In this document: positions 1 through 8,555 of the stretch, one piece after another | How the letters are laid out: the number at the start of each line of letters is the position of its first letter | Numbering within the stretch: the stretch's first letter is position 1 | From: Streptomyces sp. 378 | Lineage (GTDB): Bacteria; Actinomycetota; Actinomycetes; Streptomycetales; Streptomycetaceae | Assembly (NCBI RefSeq): GCF_030124145.1 | Contig: NZ_JASKMS010000032.1 | Location: 38,327-102,326 of the forward strand | Reading direction: 5' to 3' | Length of the DNA stretch: 64,000 bases | The notes under the pieces: model-generated | What the model saw: only the letters and a program-made list of their open reading frames with translations | Database searches by the model: none | What the model was told of the DNA's origin: nothing | Position numbers and translations under genes: made by a program

Positions 1-5
1 TTCAT
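1..5 (-). CDS. First codons of a leftward gene cut by the window edge
   Basis: Read on the minus strand, an ATG at 5-3 follows a good ribosome site (AAGGAG, about 12-17) with normal spacing, so a gene starts here and runs out of the window. Fewer than two codons are visible, so its product cannot be named. The CebR/CelR-type operator about 95 bases upstream suggests a cellulose or cello-oligosaccharide gene, such as a sugar-binding protein, a glucosidase or a cellulase. That is inference only. Confidence 0.6.
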
Positions 6-100
6 GATCTCCTTCTTTCGGGTGTGGGGGTTTTCGTACCTTCGACCGTGCTCGTTTCCGTTTTCGATCATGTTTCGACATGCGGGGAGTGCGGAGAGCG

Positions 101-114
101 TGGGAGCGCTCCCA
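101..114. promoter_or_regulatory. CebR/CelR-type operator (perfect 14-bp palindrome)
   Basis: TGGGAGCGCTCCCA is exactly the inverted repeat bound by the LacI-family cellobiose repressors CebR (Streptomyces) and CelR (Thermobifida). It sits about 95 bases upstream of the leftward gene that starts at position 5, a normal place for a repressor site in its promoter. Identity to the known box is seen directly. Regulation of the off-window gene is inferred. Confidence 0.8.
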
Positions 115-221
115 CATCGCACAGGCTGCGCCCGATGACACGGCTCGGCAACGCCCGATTGCGCCACTTCCGCGCCTCCTGGCGCATTCCACTCGTTCGA
201 TGCGTTCGATGGGCAGGACCG

Positions 222-854
222 TCAGAGCCGGTCGAGTTCCTTCGTGGTGCGTCCGAGGTAGCCGACCCCGTCCGGCGCGGGGATGTCGATCTCCTCGAAG
301 CCCAAGCGGTCGTAGAAGGCCCTTGCCCGGGTGTTGGCGGTCGACATGGCCAGATGGACGGCCGGCACTCCCCTGTCCTGGAGGGCCTGCAGGAACGTCC
401 GCATCAGGCGGCGGCCGTGACCGCGGCCCTGCCGGCCGGGCAGCAGGTCGATGTGCAGATGCGCGGGGTGGGCGGCCAGCCCGGGCAGCACCATCCGTTC
501 GGGGTCGTGCAGCAGGCCCGCCATCACCTCGTCCGGGGTGCGCGGCGGCCGGGGTGGCTCCGGGTGACGGTCGGCCACCAGGGGCAGCCACGTGGTGCGG
601 AAGGCCTCGGCGAAACGAGGGGTGTCGGCCGTGCCGAGGACGTACCCGACCGCCCGCCCCCGCCCGTCGTCCAGCACGAAGGCCAGGTCCGGCTCCAGAT
701 GGACGTACGGCGCCGCGAAGGCCGCCGGAAAGATGTTCGGGTCCGCGTAGTGGGGGCGGCTGTCCTCGCCGTGATGGGCGGTGCGGATGCAGATGTCGTC
801 GAGGGCGGGGCGATCCTCGGGGCGGTACGGCCGGATGATGTGCGTCGTTGTCAT
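222..854 (-). CDS. GNAT family N-acetyltransferase
   Basis: A 210-residue protein with the GNAT fold: an N-terminal strand and helix (IIRPYRPED), and a C-terminal acetyl-CoA loop of the Q/R-x-x-G-x-G/A type (GRQGRGHGRRLM, near residue 150) followed by the usual NxRARAFYDRLGFE motif near residue 185. It should move an acetyl group from acetyl-CoA to an amine; the substrate is unknown, and longer homologues of this shape are often labelled N-acetylglucosaminidase-linked acetyltransferases. The ATG at 854 is chosen because the alignable GNAT N-terminus begins there. A near-perfect CebR-type box lies 20 bases upstream, so sugar-linked control is possible. Confidence 0.85.
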   Translation of the reverse strand: MTTTHIIRPYRPEDRPALDDICIRTAHHGEDSRPHYADPNIFPAAFAAPYVHLEPDLAFVLDDGRGRAVGYVLGTADTPRFAEAFRTTWLPLVADRHPEPPRPPRTPDEVMAGLLHDPERMVLPGLAAHPAHLHIDLLPGRQGRGHGRRLMRTFLQALQDRGVPAVHLAMSTANTRARAFYDRLGFEEIDIPAPDGVGYLGRTTKELDRL

Positions 855-873
855 GACGGCATCGTGCACGCTA

Positions 874-887
874 TGGGAGCGCTCCCG
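874..887. promoter_or_regulatory. Second CebR/CelR-like operator, one mismatch
   Basis: TGGGAGCGCTCCCG differs from the CebR box at 101-114 by one end base. It lies in the 111-base gap between the divergent acetyltransferase and YihY-type genes, 20 bases from the acetyltransferase start codon. It could repress either gene or serve as an auxiliary site. Confidence 0.65.
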
Positions 888-965
888 CGACCCTCTTGGG
901 ACACGCCGAGGGCCCGGCTTGTGCGAGCGCGGCTTAAGGGCCCCGTCAGGGGTTACCCGGCTCAC

Positions 966-2138
966 ATGGTGAAGCTGCATATTCCAGGACGAAAAGAACA
1001 CCACAAAGGCGAGGCGCCGCCTCAGGACCCGCGACCGGGACCCGAGCAGGAAGGCCGAGAGCCGACCGACGCCGAAAGCCGAGAGCGGGTCGACGCGGAA
1101 CGCCGAGGACCTGCCGAGGCCGAACGCCGCGAGGGTTCCGCCCCCGTGTCCGAGGACCCCGGGCCGAGCCCCGAAGTGGAGGGCGCGGCGCCCGACAAGC
1201 CGACGGATCTGCCCCCGAAGTCGTGGGGCGCGGTACTGAAGGGAAGCCTGCGGGAGTTCAAGGACGACGAGCTGACCGACCGGGCGGCGGCGCTGACCTA
1301 TTACGGCGTGCTGTCGCTGTTCCCCGCGCTGCTGGTACTGGTGTCCATGCTGGGCCTCGCCGGGAAGTCGGCCACGGACAAGGTGCTGGAGAACGTACAG
1401 CAGCTGACTCCCGCCTCGGCCCGCGACATCATCACCCGTGCCGTCGAGCAGTTGCAGGGCAACGCCGGCATCGGCTCGCTGATGGCGATCGTCGGTCTCG
1501 TCCTGGCGGTCTGGTCGGCGTCCGGCTATGTGGCCGCGTTCATCCGCTCGGCCAACGCCGTCTACGACATGCCCGAGGGCCGGCCGGTGTGGAAGCTGCT
1601 GCCGGTGCGGGTGGCCGTGACGGTGGTGCTGATGGTGATGGCCGTGATCAGCGCGCTGATCGTGGTCTTCACCGGCGGGCTGGCCCAGCAGGTCGGGACG
1701 ACCCTGGGGGTCGGCGACACCGCGCTGACGGTCTGGTCGATCGCGAAGTGGCCCGTCCTGGTCCTGCTGGTCACGACCATGATCGCGCTCCTGTACTGGG
1801 CGACCCCGAACGCCAAGGTGAAGGGCTTCCGCTGGCTCACGCCCGGCAGTCTGCTCGCCCTGCTGATCTGGATGCTCGCGTCCGGCGGTTTCGCGTTCTA
1901 CGTGGCCAACTTCGCCTCGTACAACAAGACCTACGGCACGATGGCCGGTGTCATCGTCTTCCTGGTGTGGCTGTGGATCACCAACCTGGCGATCCTGCTG
2001 GGCCTGGAGTTCGACGCGGAGACGGCGCGGCAGCGGGCCATCGCCGGTGGTCACCCGCCGGAGGCCGAGCCGTACACGCAGCCGCGTGACACCCGGACGT
2101 GGGACGAGCAGGACCGGCGCCGGCTGGACGAGACCTGA
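966..2138 (+). CDS. YihY/BrkB family inner-membrane protein
   Basis: A 390-residue protein of the YihY/virulence factor BrkB family (once called ribonuclease BN, an assignment since dropped). Residues 1-85 are a charged, E/R/P-rich cytoplasmic tail with repeated A-E-R-R-type blocks. From about residue 95 the family core begins (LTYYGVLSLFPALLVL), with about six membrane segments and the conserved run TYGTMAGVIVFLVWLW near residue 325. Its role is unclear; a transporter or envelope function is likely. The ATG at 966 has no clear Shine-Dalgarno sequence. It converges on the flavin reductase-like gene with only 14 bases between stops. Confidence 0.85.
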   Translation: MVKLHIPGRKEHHKGEAPPQDPRPGPEQEGREPTDAESRERVDAERRGPAEAERREGSAPVSEDPGPSPEVEGAAPDKPTDLPPKSWGAVLKGSLREFKDDELTDRAAALTYYGVLSLFPALLVLVSMLGLAGKSATDKVLENVQQLTPASARDIITRAVEQLQGNAGIGSLMAIVGLVLAVWSASGYVAAFIRSANAVYDMPEGRPVWKLLPVRVAVTVVLMVMAVISALIVVFTGGLAQQVGTTLGVGDTALTVWSIAKWPVLVLLVTTMIALLYWATPNAKVKGFRWLTPGSLLALLIWMLASGGFAFYVANFASYNKTYGTMAGVIVFLVWLWITNLAILLGLEFDAETARQRAIAGGHPPEAEPYTQPRDTRTWDEQDRRRLDET

Positions 2139-2152
2139 CGGGGCCCGACGGT

Positions 2153-2605
2153 TCAGCCCGTGAGTCCGGCGGCGACCGTCGCGCCCAGTTCCCAGCACCG
2201 CCCGAGGTCGCCCTTGTCCGGCTCGCCGGTCACGGTGACGGCCTCGGCGGTGCGGCGCCACCCAAGGCCCGTCGTGACCGACTCGATCCCGCGCACGGCG
2301 CCGGTGACGTCGTTGCCGCCGTGCACCCAGTAGCCGAAGGGGCGTCCGCGGGTGGCGTCCAGACACGGGTAGTAGACCTGGTCGAAGAAGTGCTTGAGGG
2401 CCCCGGACATGTAGCCGAGGTTCGCGGGGGTGCCGAGGAGGAAGCCGTCGGCGGCGAGGACGTCGGAGGCCGTGGCCGACAGGGCGGGCACCCGGACGAC
2501 CCTCACGTCCTCGATCTCGGGGTCCGTCGCACCGGACAGGACGGCTTCGAACATCGCCTGGCAGTGGGGCGAGGGCGTGTGATGGACGATCAGCAAAGTG
2601 GCCAC
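2153..2605 (-). CDS. Flavodoxin/NAD(P)H-dependent oxidoreductase-like protein
   Basis: A 150-residue cytoplasmic protein of the flavodoxin-like fold. The N-terminal strand ends in HHTPSPHCQAM, the phosphate-binding loop region for FMN, and FLLGTPANLGYMSGALKHF near residues 56-75 matches the FMN-contacting stretch of NADPH-dependent FMN reductases. It probably shuttles electrons from NAD(P)H through FMN to an unknown acceptor. The ATG start is the first in frame and gives the full-length family fold. Its stop lies 47 bases before the end of the DUF3618 gene, which reads the same way. Confidence 0.75.
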   Translation of the reverse strand: MATLLIVHHTPSPHCQAMFEAVLSGATDPEIEDVRVVRVPALSATASDVLAADGFLLGTPANLGYMSGALKHFFDQVYYPCLDATRGRPFGYWVHGGNDVTGAVRGIESVTTGLGWRRTAEAVTVTGEPDKGDLGRCWELGATVAAGLTG

Positions 2606-2677
2606 GGCACCTGACCTTGCCGTCCGGCCCCCGCCACCGCAAGCGGTGACGGGGGCCGGATGCCGGTGTGCCGTGGC

Positions 2678-3109
2678 TCAGCGGTTGCCGCGACGGCGGA
2701 TCAGCAGAGCCGCCACCAGGACGGCACCGGCGCCCGCCAGCAGGGCGGCCCGGTGGTCGCGCATCTGCCGCGGGGCCTTGTCCTGCCAGACCTGCTCGGC
2801 CTGCGCGGCCTTCTCCTTGGCGCCCTGAGCGGCGGCTGCGCCCTTCTGCTTCACCGGCTCGGGCAGCTTCTCCTCCACGGTGTGGGCGACGTGTGCGGCC
2901 TTGGCCCTGGCCTGCCCGCTCCATTCCTGCGCCTTGGCCCCGGCCTGCTCCTTGACCGCGACGGCCTTCTCGCGGGCGCGGGTCTTGACGTCGGCACGGT
3001 CGGCGAGTGCCTGGACGGTGTCGCCGAGTTCGTGCCGGGTGTGCTCGACCTGCTCGCGCAACTCCTCCTGGCTGCGGGCGGTCGGCTCGTCGTGCGGGGG
3101 CTGGGTCAT
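2678..3109 (-). CDS. DUF3618 family membrane-anchored protein
   Basis: A 143-residue protein. Residues 14-45 match DUF3618 (EELREQVEHTRHELGDTVQALADRADV), followed by a long alanine/lysine-rich helix likely to form a coiled coil, and a single C-terminal membrane helix (ALLAGAGAVLVAALLI) ended by RRRGNR, so most of it faces the cytoplasm. No enzymatic residues are visible. Its start codon overlaps the stop of the phage-holin-like gene by four bases (ATGA at 3106-3109), so the two are translationally coupled. Such pairs are common in actinobacteria and are thought to act in the cell envelope; the exact job is not known. Confidence 0.85.
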   Translation of the reverse strand: MTQPPHDEPTARSQEELREQVEHTRHELGDTVQALADRADVKTRAREKAVAVKEQAGAKAQEWSGQARAKAAHVAHTVEEKLPEPVKQKGAAAAQGAKEKAAQAEQVWQDKAPRQMRDHRAALLAGAGAVLVAALLIRRRGNR

Positions 3110-3549
3110 CGCTGTGCACTCTCCTTGATCTCGGCCACATCGGCCTTCACGCTGTCGATGGTCCGCTGCGGGGTGGGCGGGGCGGCGCTGCGCACCTGCT
3201 TGCGTCCGGCCAGCGCCGTCAGGCCCGTGGCGAGGGCCAGGACGCCCGTGACGATCAGCGCCGCGGCCCACACCGGCAGCGGTACGGCCAAGGCGGCGAT
3301 CACCGTGGCGACCAGGGCCTGCAGGGTGACGAAACCGAGTACGCCGGCTCCGCCGAACAGGCCGCCACCCTTGCCGTAGCGTTTGCCCTTCTCCGTCATC
3401 TCCGCCTGCGCGAGGCGCATTTCGCCGCGCACGAGCTCGGTCAGCTGCTCGGTGGCCCGTTGCACCAGCTCGCCCACCGGTTCTTCCCCGGCCGTCTGCG
3501 CGCTTCCCGTGCGGGGAGCGGCGGGGGCCGTGCGGTGCGTGTCCGTCAT
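3106..3549 (-). CDS. Phage holin family (DUF1469/PF07332) membrane protein
   Basis: A 147-residue protein. After a polar N-terminus, VGELVQRATEQLTELVRGEMRLAQAE forms an amphipathic helix typical of PF07332, followed by a glycine-rich turn and two hydrophobic helices (around residues 68-92 and 95-115). The C-terminus is cytoplasmic. Despite the family name it is not a phage gene; these proteins are widespread actinobacterial envelope proteins. The ribosome site GGAGGTGAT just upstream of the ATG at 3549 fixes the start. It is first in a two-gene unit with the DUF3618 gene. Confidence 0.85.
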   Translation of the reverse strand: MTDTHRTAPAAPRTGSAQTAGEEPVGELVQRATEQLTELVRGEMRLAQAEMTEKGKRYGKGGGLFGGAGVLGFVTLQALVATVIAALAVPLPVWAAALIVTGVLALATGLTALAGRKQVRSAAPPTPQRTIDSVKADVAEIKESAQR

Positions 3550-3697
3550 GGCGATCACCTCCCGGTCCGTAGTTGACGGACGGGTACCAGCGAGGGCGGA
3601 AAGAACACCTGGTCGGACGAGTTTTGCTGACGATGAGTGAGCGGCGCGAAATCCGGTACCCGTCGGTCGCTCACGTACGAGAGAGGGAGGTATCGCC

Positions 3698-4147
3698 TTG
3701 TCGCAGGTAGAGGAATCCATCGAGGTCCGCGTGCCGGTGCACACCGCGTACAACCAGTGGACGCAGTTCGAGTCCTTCCCCGAGTTCATGGACGGTGTCG
3801 AGCGCATCGAGCAGCGCACCGACACCCTCACGCACTGGGTGACGAAGGTCGGCGGACAGGAGCGGGAGTTCGACGCGGAGATCACCGAGCAGGTCCCCGA
3901 CGAGCGCGTCGCGTGGACCACCGTGGACGGCGAGGCGCGGCAGGCCGGTGTGGTGACCTTCCACCGCATCCAGGACGACACGACCAAGGTCATGCTGCAG
4001 ATGGACTTCGACCCCAGTGGTGTGGCCGAGACGGTGGGCGACAAGCTCGGGTTCGTGCAGCGGCAGGTCTCCGGGGATCTCAAGCGGTTCAAGGAGTTCA
4101 TGGAGGCCCGTGGAGCGGAGACGGGCGCCTGGCGCGGCCAGGTCTGA
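3698..4147 (+). CDS. SRPBCC/cyclase-dehydrase family protein
   Basis: A 149-residue protein matching the polyketide cyclase/dehydrase (SRPBCC, START-like) fold: VEESIEVRVPVHTAYNQWTQFE at the start, then FPEFMDGVERIEQ, and a C-terminal helix (GDLKRFKEFMEARG) that closes the hydrophobic cavity. It presumably binds a small hydrophobic ligand, but nothing here names it and no polyketide genes are nearby. The start is TTG at 3698, supported by GGGAGG at 3685-3690. A strong hairpin follows the stop. Confidence 0.85.
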   Translation: MSQVEESIEVRVPVHTAYNQWTQFESFPEFMDGVERIEQRTDTLTHWVTKVGGQEREFDAEITEQVPDERVAWTTVDGEARQAGVVTFHRIQDDTTKVMLQMDFDPSGVAETVGDKLGFVQRQVSGDLKRFKEFMEARGAETGAWRGQV

Positions 4148-4156
4148 CCCGGCACG

Positions 4157-4193
4157 AGAAGGCCGCCACCACCGCACGTGGTGGCGGCCTTCT
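4157..4193. terminator. Bidirectional hairpin terminator
   Basis: A perfect 16-bp stem (4157-4172 with 4178-4193) around a 5-base loop lies between the convergent SRPBCC and P-type ATPase genes. It has no long T tail, as is usual in Streptomyces, and can serve both strands. Confidence 0.8.
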
Positions 4194-4207
4194 GCTGTGC
4201 CCGCCCG

Positions 4208-7200
4208 TCATGCCGCCACCGGTCCGGCGATGCCGCTCTGCAGGAACTGCCCGGCCTGCCGGCTCAGGTCGCCCAGGCGCAGGGCGAGTCGGGCCGCCGC
4301 GTCGTAGAGGGCGTGCACGGCCCGGAGGCGTTCCAGGCGGGGGGCCAGGGCCGACAGGGCGATGGCCAGGGCGACGCCGGCCCAGGCGACGGGGCCGAGC
4401 GGGGTGCAGCCGAAGAAGTGACTGACCCCGGGGGTCTGGACGAGGGCGGCGAGGACGGCGGCCGAACCGAGGGCGGTGACCCACACGAGGGTGCTGTGAC
4501 GGCGCCCGGAGAGGGTCTGCACGAGCTGGGCGCCGACGACCCCGCACAGGGCCATGGTGGTGGACCGGCGTTCGGTGCCGGGGGTGAGGCGGCCGATGAG
4601 GTAGGCCGTGACCGCGCCGAGGCAGGTGGTGATGCCGCGGCGGCGGATGGAGCGCAGCAGGGGCGCGCCCAGGACGTCGAGGCCCATCGGGCCGGTCTCG
4701 GCGTGTTGCGCGGTCGAGGGGTCGCCGCTGGGGGTGACCGCGACGGCCATGGCAGGGAACATGTCGGTGAGCAGGTTGACCAGCAGCAGCTGACGGGTCG
4801 ACAGGGGCGAGGCACCGGCGAGCAGGGTGCCGAGGACGCTGAAGCCGACCTCGCCGGCGTTGCCTCCGATGAGGATGCTCACCGCGTCGGCGACGCTGCG
4901 CCACAGGGCGCGGCCCTCGGCGACCGCGTCCACCAGGACGGACAGGTCGCCGGTGGTGAGCACGAGGTCGGCGGCGTTGCGGGCGGCCGCGGAGCCGCGG
5001 GACTCGACGCCCACTCCGACGTCGGCGGCGCGGATGGCGGCGGCGTCGTTGGCGCCGTCGCCGGCCATCGCGACGACCCGCCCGGCCTGTTGCAGGGCCT
5101 CGACGACGTGCAGTTTCTGCTCGGGTGCGACCCGGGCGATGACGCCCGCGCCGCGCAGGACCCGGACGCGCTCGCGGCGCTCCATGGCGACGAGTTCGTC
5201 ACCGGTCACCGCCTCGGTCTCCTCCGGCCAGCCCAGTTGCAGGGCGATGGCGCGGGCGGTCTCCGGGTGGTCTCCGGTGAGCATGACGGGCAGGATGCCG
5301 GAGCGGCGCAGTTCCGCGAGCAGGGCGTGCGAGGTGTCGCGCGGGACGTCGGCGAGCGCGATGAAACCGCTGAACTCCAAATCGCCGAGCGCGGTGTCGA
5401 GTTCGTGTTCGGCGTTGTCGGCCCTGCACGAGCGGCGGGCGACGGCGAGAACACGCAGTCCCTGTCCGGCCAGTTCGTGGGCGGTGTCCCAGGCGTGGCC
5501 GGGCAGGTCCCGGCAGGCGGGCAGGATCGTCTCGGGCGCGCCCTTGACGACGAGCAGCTCCCCCATGTCCGGGTCGCCGTCGCGGCCGACCGCCGCGGCG
5601 TAGCCGCGGCGGGTCTCGAAGGGCAGTTCCCCGGTCGGCGCCCAGTCCTGGTCGGGCGGGGCGACGTCGAGGACGGCCTCGTCGGTGGCGTGCGCGATGC
5701 GGCGGCCCTGGCCCGTCTCCTCCTGGGGGCAGGCGCGGGCGGCCAGCCGCACGATGGGGGCGGCCTCGTCGGTGTCGGTGGCGAGGACGGTGCCGTCGGC
5801 GGTGGCGACCCGGACCAGCCGCAGCTTGTTCTCGGTGAGGGTGCCGGTCTTGTCGAAGCAGACGGTGTCGACGCGGCCGAGCGCCTCCAGGGTGCGCGGG
5901 GTGCGGACCAGGACGCCCCGGCGGGACAGCCGGCGTGCCGCCGCCATCTGCGCGACGGTGGCGACGAGCGGAAGGCCTTCGGGGACGGCGGCGACGGCGA
6001 CCGCGACACCGCCGCTGACGGCGCGCCGGACGGGGCTGCCGCGCAGCAGGGACAGCCCGGTCACGGCCGCGCCGCCGGTGAAGGTGACCGGCAGGGCCTT
6101 ACGGGTGAGCTCCTGGAGCCGGGCCTGCACTCCGGCGGGCGGCGGGGTACGGGCGGCGAGGGTGACGGCCCGGCCGGCCTCGGTCTGGTCGCCGGTGTCC
6201 ACGACGAGGGCGGTGGCCCCTCCGGCCACGACGGTGGTGCCCTCGAAGACCATGCAGGTGCGCTGGGCCACCGGCAGGCCGGGCGTGGCGTCGACGGACT
6301 TGGTCACCGGCAGGGATTCGCCGGTGAGCGCCGACTCGTCGACCTCCAGTCCGTCGACCTCCAAGAGCCGTGCGTCGGCGGGTACGACATCTCCGGCGCC
6401 GAGGCTGATCTCGTCGCCGGGCCGCAGCCGGGCGGCGTCGACGGTGACCGTGCGCCGGCGGCTGTCCTGCTTGCGGGCCTTCGGCTGCTGCCGGGCGGCG
6501 AGCCGGGCCAGGGCCTGCTCGGCCCGCAGCCGCTGGAGTCCTCCGGTCACGGCGTTGAGGTCCATGGCGCCGACGACGAGCAGCGCGTCGACGACCGAGC
6601 CGAGCAGCGCGGAGGCGACGGCCCCGGTGGCGAGGACGGGTGTGAGCGGGTCGTCGAGTTCGCGGCGGACGGCTCCGGCCGCCTGCCACGTCCAGCGGGC
6701 GGGTGCCGCGGCGGGGTGGCGGGTCAGGCGCGCGGTCCGCTGCCGTGAGCGGTCCACGAGCAGGGCGAGTCCGCTGGGCTCGCCGTCGCCGTCGGCACGC
6801 CTGAGCCGGTCGCGGGCCTCGTGCGGTTCGAGTGCGTGCCAGGGGATGTGCAGCCGGGGCGGCGGCGGGGTGGCCCGGGCGACACGCGTGGCTTCGAGCC
6901 AGCCGGTGATCAGGGCGTTGGCCGCGGCGATGTTGACGGGGGCGTGCCGGGAGAGGGGCCACAGGAGCTGCCGGCCGGGGGGCTGCCCGCCCCGGGCGAC
7001 GAGGAGTCCGGAGAGGGCCGCGCCCGCGCGGGCCAGGGTCTGGGAGCGGCGTCCGACGCGCCGGGCCGCCGGGATGGCGGTCAGCAGTCGCCAGACGTCG
7101 GTGAGCCCGCCCGGGGCCAGCACGTCGACTCCCCAGGAGACGGCCGCCCGCCCGTCGATGAGGGCGATGGCCACGTCACCGGCGGGCAGTCCGGCCGCGA

Positions 7201-8539
7201 CGTGCCCGTCGCCGGACTCGTCCGGGCGGGCGACGGTGACCACCACGCGCCCCTCGTCCTGCAAGGCCCGTACGACGTCTCCGAACGGCTTGGCGCTGGG
7301 GGCGACCTCGTCGGCGAGCCGGGTGATGTCCTTCAGGTCGGAGCCGCCCGCGATCACGACGTGCAGTCCCGCTCGGCGGGCGGCGTCCAGGACGGCCTCG
7401 GCGAAGGGGTGGACCGGGTCGTCGGGCAGGCCGTCGCCGGTGTCGTCCTGCCGCAGGCCGCGCAGCGCGTCGGCGTGCAGGACGAGGGCGTCGGCGATCT
7501 CCAGCTGCCGCAGGCGTTCGCCGTTGCGCAGGAGGATTCCGGCGTGGGCGAGATGGGTGCCGAGGGTCGCGCCGAAGGCGGCCGGTCCGTAGCGGGCCGC
7601 CTTGGGGGATCCGGCGAGGAGCGCTTCGGCCGCGTCCGTCGCGTTGTGCGTGACGAGGAGGGTGGCGGCGGCGCCGGCGAGGCTGCCGGTGCTGGCATGG
7701 GCGGCGTACTCCGCCGCGGGGGTCACCTTGAGCGGCGGCCGGGTGTCCGTGGGGCAGGCCAGGCTGGTGCGCCGGTGGTGGCAGATGTCGTCGTGGAGCG
7801 CCTCGAAGGCCGCGGCCCTGGCCACGGCTTCGGTGAGCTGGTTGCCGCGCAGGATGCCGTCGAGCACGAGGGCCAGCGGGGTCTGGCCGATGCCGTGGGC
7901 GGCGGCGTTCACTCCGGCGAGGACGAGTTCCATGCCGGACGGGCCGAACCGCTGCCGGAGCACGGCCCGGAAGCGGGGGTTCTCGCGCAGCAGCGTGACG
8001 GCGGCGGTGACGATGCGTGAGCCGGGCGGCAGCCGCAGGGACCGGCCGGCCAGGGCACCGGCCGCGCCGGCGGCGTCCAGCAGGATCGCCGCCGCGCTGA
8101 CGCGCACCTCTGCGGGGTCGCCCGGGTGGGAGGTGTCCCGGAGGTTGGGGTCGACGCCCTCCTCGAGGCCGAAGCGGGCGGCGAGCGCGGTGGCGTGTTC
8201 GGTGATCCGGTCGGTGGCGGCGCCCTCGGCCACGGTGACGACCAGGCGGGCCAGTCCCCCGTCCCAGTACGCCGTGAGCACGTCCGGGTGCTCGACCAGT
8301 TCCCCGGCGACTTTGCGGGCGAGCGCCGGGGTATCGCCGTCGGGGTGCCGCAGGGCGAGATGGAGGCGCTGCCCGGCCTGCCAGTGCCGGCCGCCGGTCA
8401 GGGCGTTGCGCGCGACGTTGCGGACGCGGCGCGTGGTGTCGTAGACGGACGTCACCGACTGGGCGGTGCTGCGGGCGGCGCCTGCGGCCGCGCCGGCCAC
8501 GGCCCCGACGAGCGGGGCGGCGTCGAAGCGTGTGAGCAT
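4208..8539 (-). CDS. Very long cation-translocating P-type ATPase
   Basis: A 1443-residue ATPase, far longer than the usual 700-950. Core motifs are intact: TGES near residue 738, PEGLP at about 853-857, the phosphorylated DKTGTLT with D896, and the hinge GDGAND at 1160-1165. The PEGLP form resembles P2-type pumps and the huge mycobacterial CtpI/CtpE group rather than CPx heavy-metal pumps. Residues 1-600 are an extension with short hydrophobic stretches and HAD-like repeats of unknown use. It should move a cation across the membrane at the cost of ATP; the ion cannot be told. It follows the 188-residue upstream gene by 16 bases, so the two form an operon. Confidence 0.9.
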   Translation of the reverse strand: MLTRFDAAPLVGAVAGAAAGAARSTAQSVTSVYDTTRRVRNVARNALTGGRHWQAGQRLHLALRHPDGDTPALARKVAGELVEHPDVLTAYWDGGLARLVVTVAEGAATDRITEHATALAARFGLEEGVDPNLRDTSHPGDPAEVRVSAAAILLDAAGAAGALAGRSLRLPPGSRIVTAAVTLLRENPRFRAVLRQRFGPSGMELVLAGVNAAAHGIGQTPLALVLDGILRGNQLTEAVARAAAFEALHDDICHHRRTSLACPTDTRPPLKVTPAAEYAAHASTGSLAGAAATLLVTHNATDAAEALLAGSPKAARYGPAAFGATLGTHLAHAGILLRNGERLRQLEIADALVLHADALRGLRQDDTGDGLPDDPVHPFAEAVLDAARRAGLHVVIAGGSDLKDITRLADEVAPSAKPFGDVVRALQDEGRVVVTVARPDESGDGHVAAGLPAGDVAIALIDGRAAVSWGVDVLAPGGLTDVWRLLTAIPAARRVGRRSQTLARAGAALSGLLVARGGQPPGRQLLWPLSRHAPVNIAAANALITGWLEATRVARATPPPPRLHIPWHALEPHEARDRLRRADGDGEPSGLALLVDRSRQRTARLTRHPAAAPARWTWQAAGAVRRELDDPLTPVLATGAVASALLGSVVDALLVVGAMDLNAVTGGLQRLRAEQALARLAARQQPKARKQDSRRRTVTVDAARLRPGDEISLGAGDVVPADARLLEVDGLEVDESALTGESLPVTKSVDATPGLPVAQRTCMVFEGTTVVAGGATALVVDTGDQTEAGRAVTLAARTPPPAGVQARLQELTRKALPVTFTGGAAVTGLSLLRGSPVRRAVSGGVAVAVAAVPEGLPLVATVAQMAAARRLSRRGVLVRTPRTLEALGRVDTVCFDKTGTLTENKLRLVRVATADGTVLATDTDEAAPIVRLAARACPQEETGQGRRIAHATDEAVLDVAPPDQDWAPTGELPFETRRGYAAAVGRDGDPDMGELLVVKGAPETILPACRDLPGHAWDTAHELAGQGLRVLAVARRSCRADNAEHELDTALGDLEFSGFIALADVPRDTSHALLAELRRSGILPVMLTGDHPETARAIALQLGWPEETEAVTGDELVAMERRERVRVLRGAGVIARVAPEQKLHVVEALQQAGRVVAMAGDGANDAAAIRAADVGVGVESRGSAAARNAADLVLTTGDLSVLVDAVAEGRALWRSVADAVSILIGGNAGEVGFSVLGTLLAGASPLSTRQLLLVNLLTDMFPAMAVAVTPSGDPSTAQHAETGPMGLDVLGAPLLRSIRRRGITTCLGAVTAYLIGRLTPGTERRSTTMALCGVVGAQLVQTLSGRRHSTLVWVTALGSAAVLAALVQTPGVSHFFGCTPLGPVAWAGVALAIALSALAPRLERLRAVHALYDAAARLALRLGDLSRQAGQFLQSGIAGPVAA

Positions 8540-8555
8540 CTGCTGCCGTCCCGAC

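Noticed and set aside
3106..3549. Phage holin, hence prophage remains
   Set aside because: The family name is misleading. There are no other phage genes, and this protein pairs with DUF3618 as in many non-lysogenic actinobacteria.
4178..6748. Long rightward open frame opposite the P-type ATPase
   Set aside because: It is antisense to an ATPase with every motif intact. Its Gly/Ala/Asp-rich translation has no domain and only reflects GC skew at codon position three.
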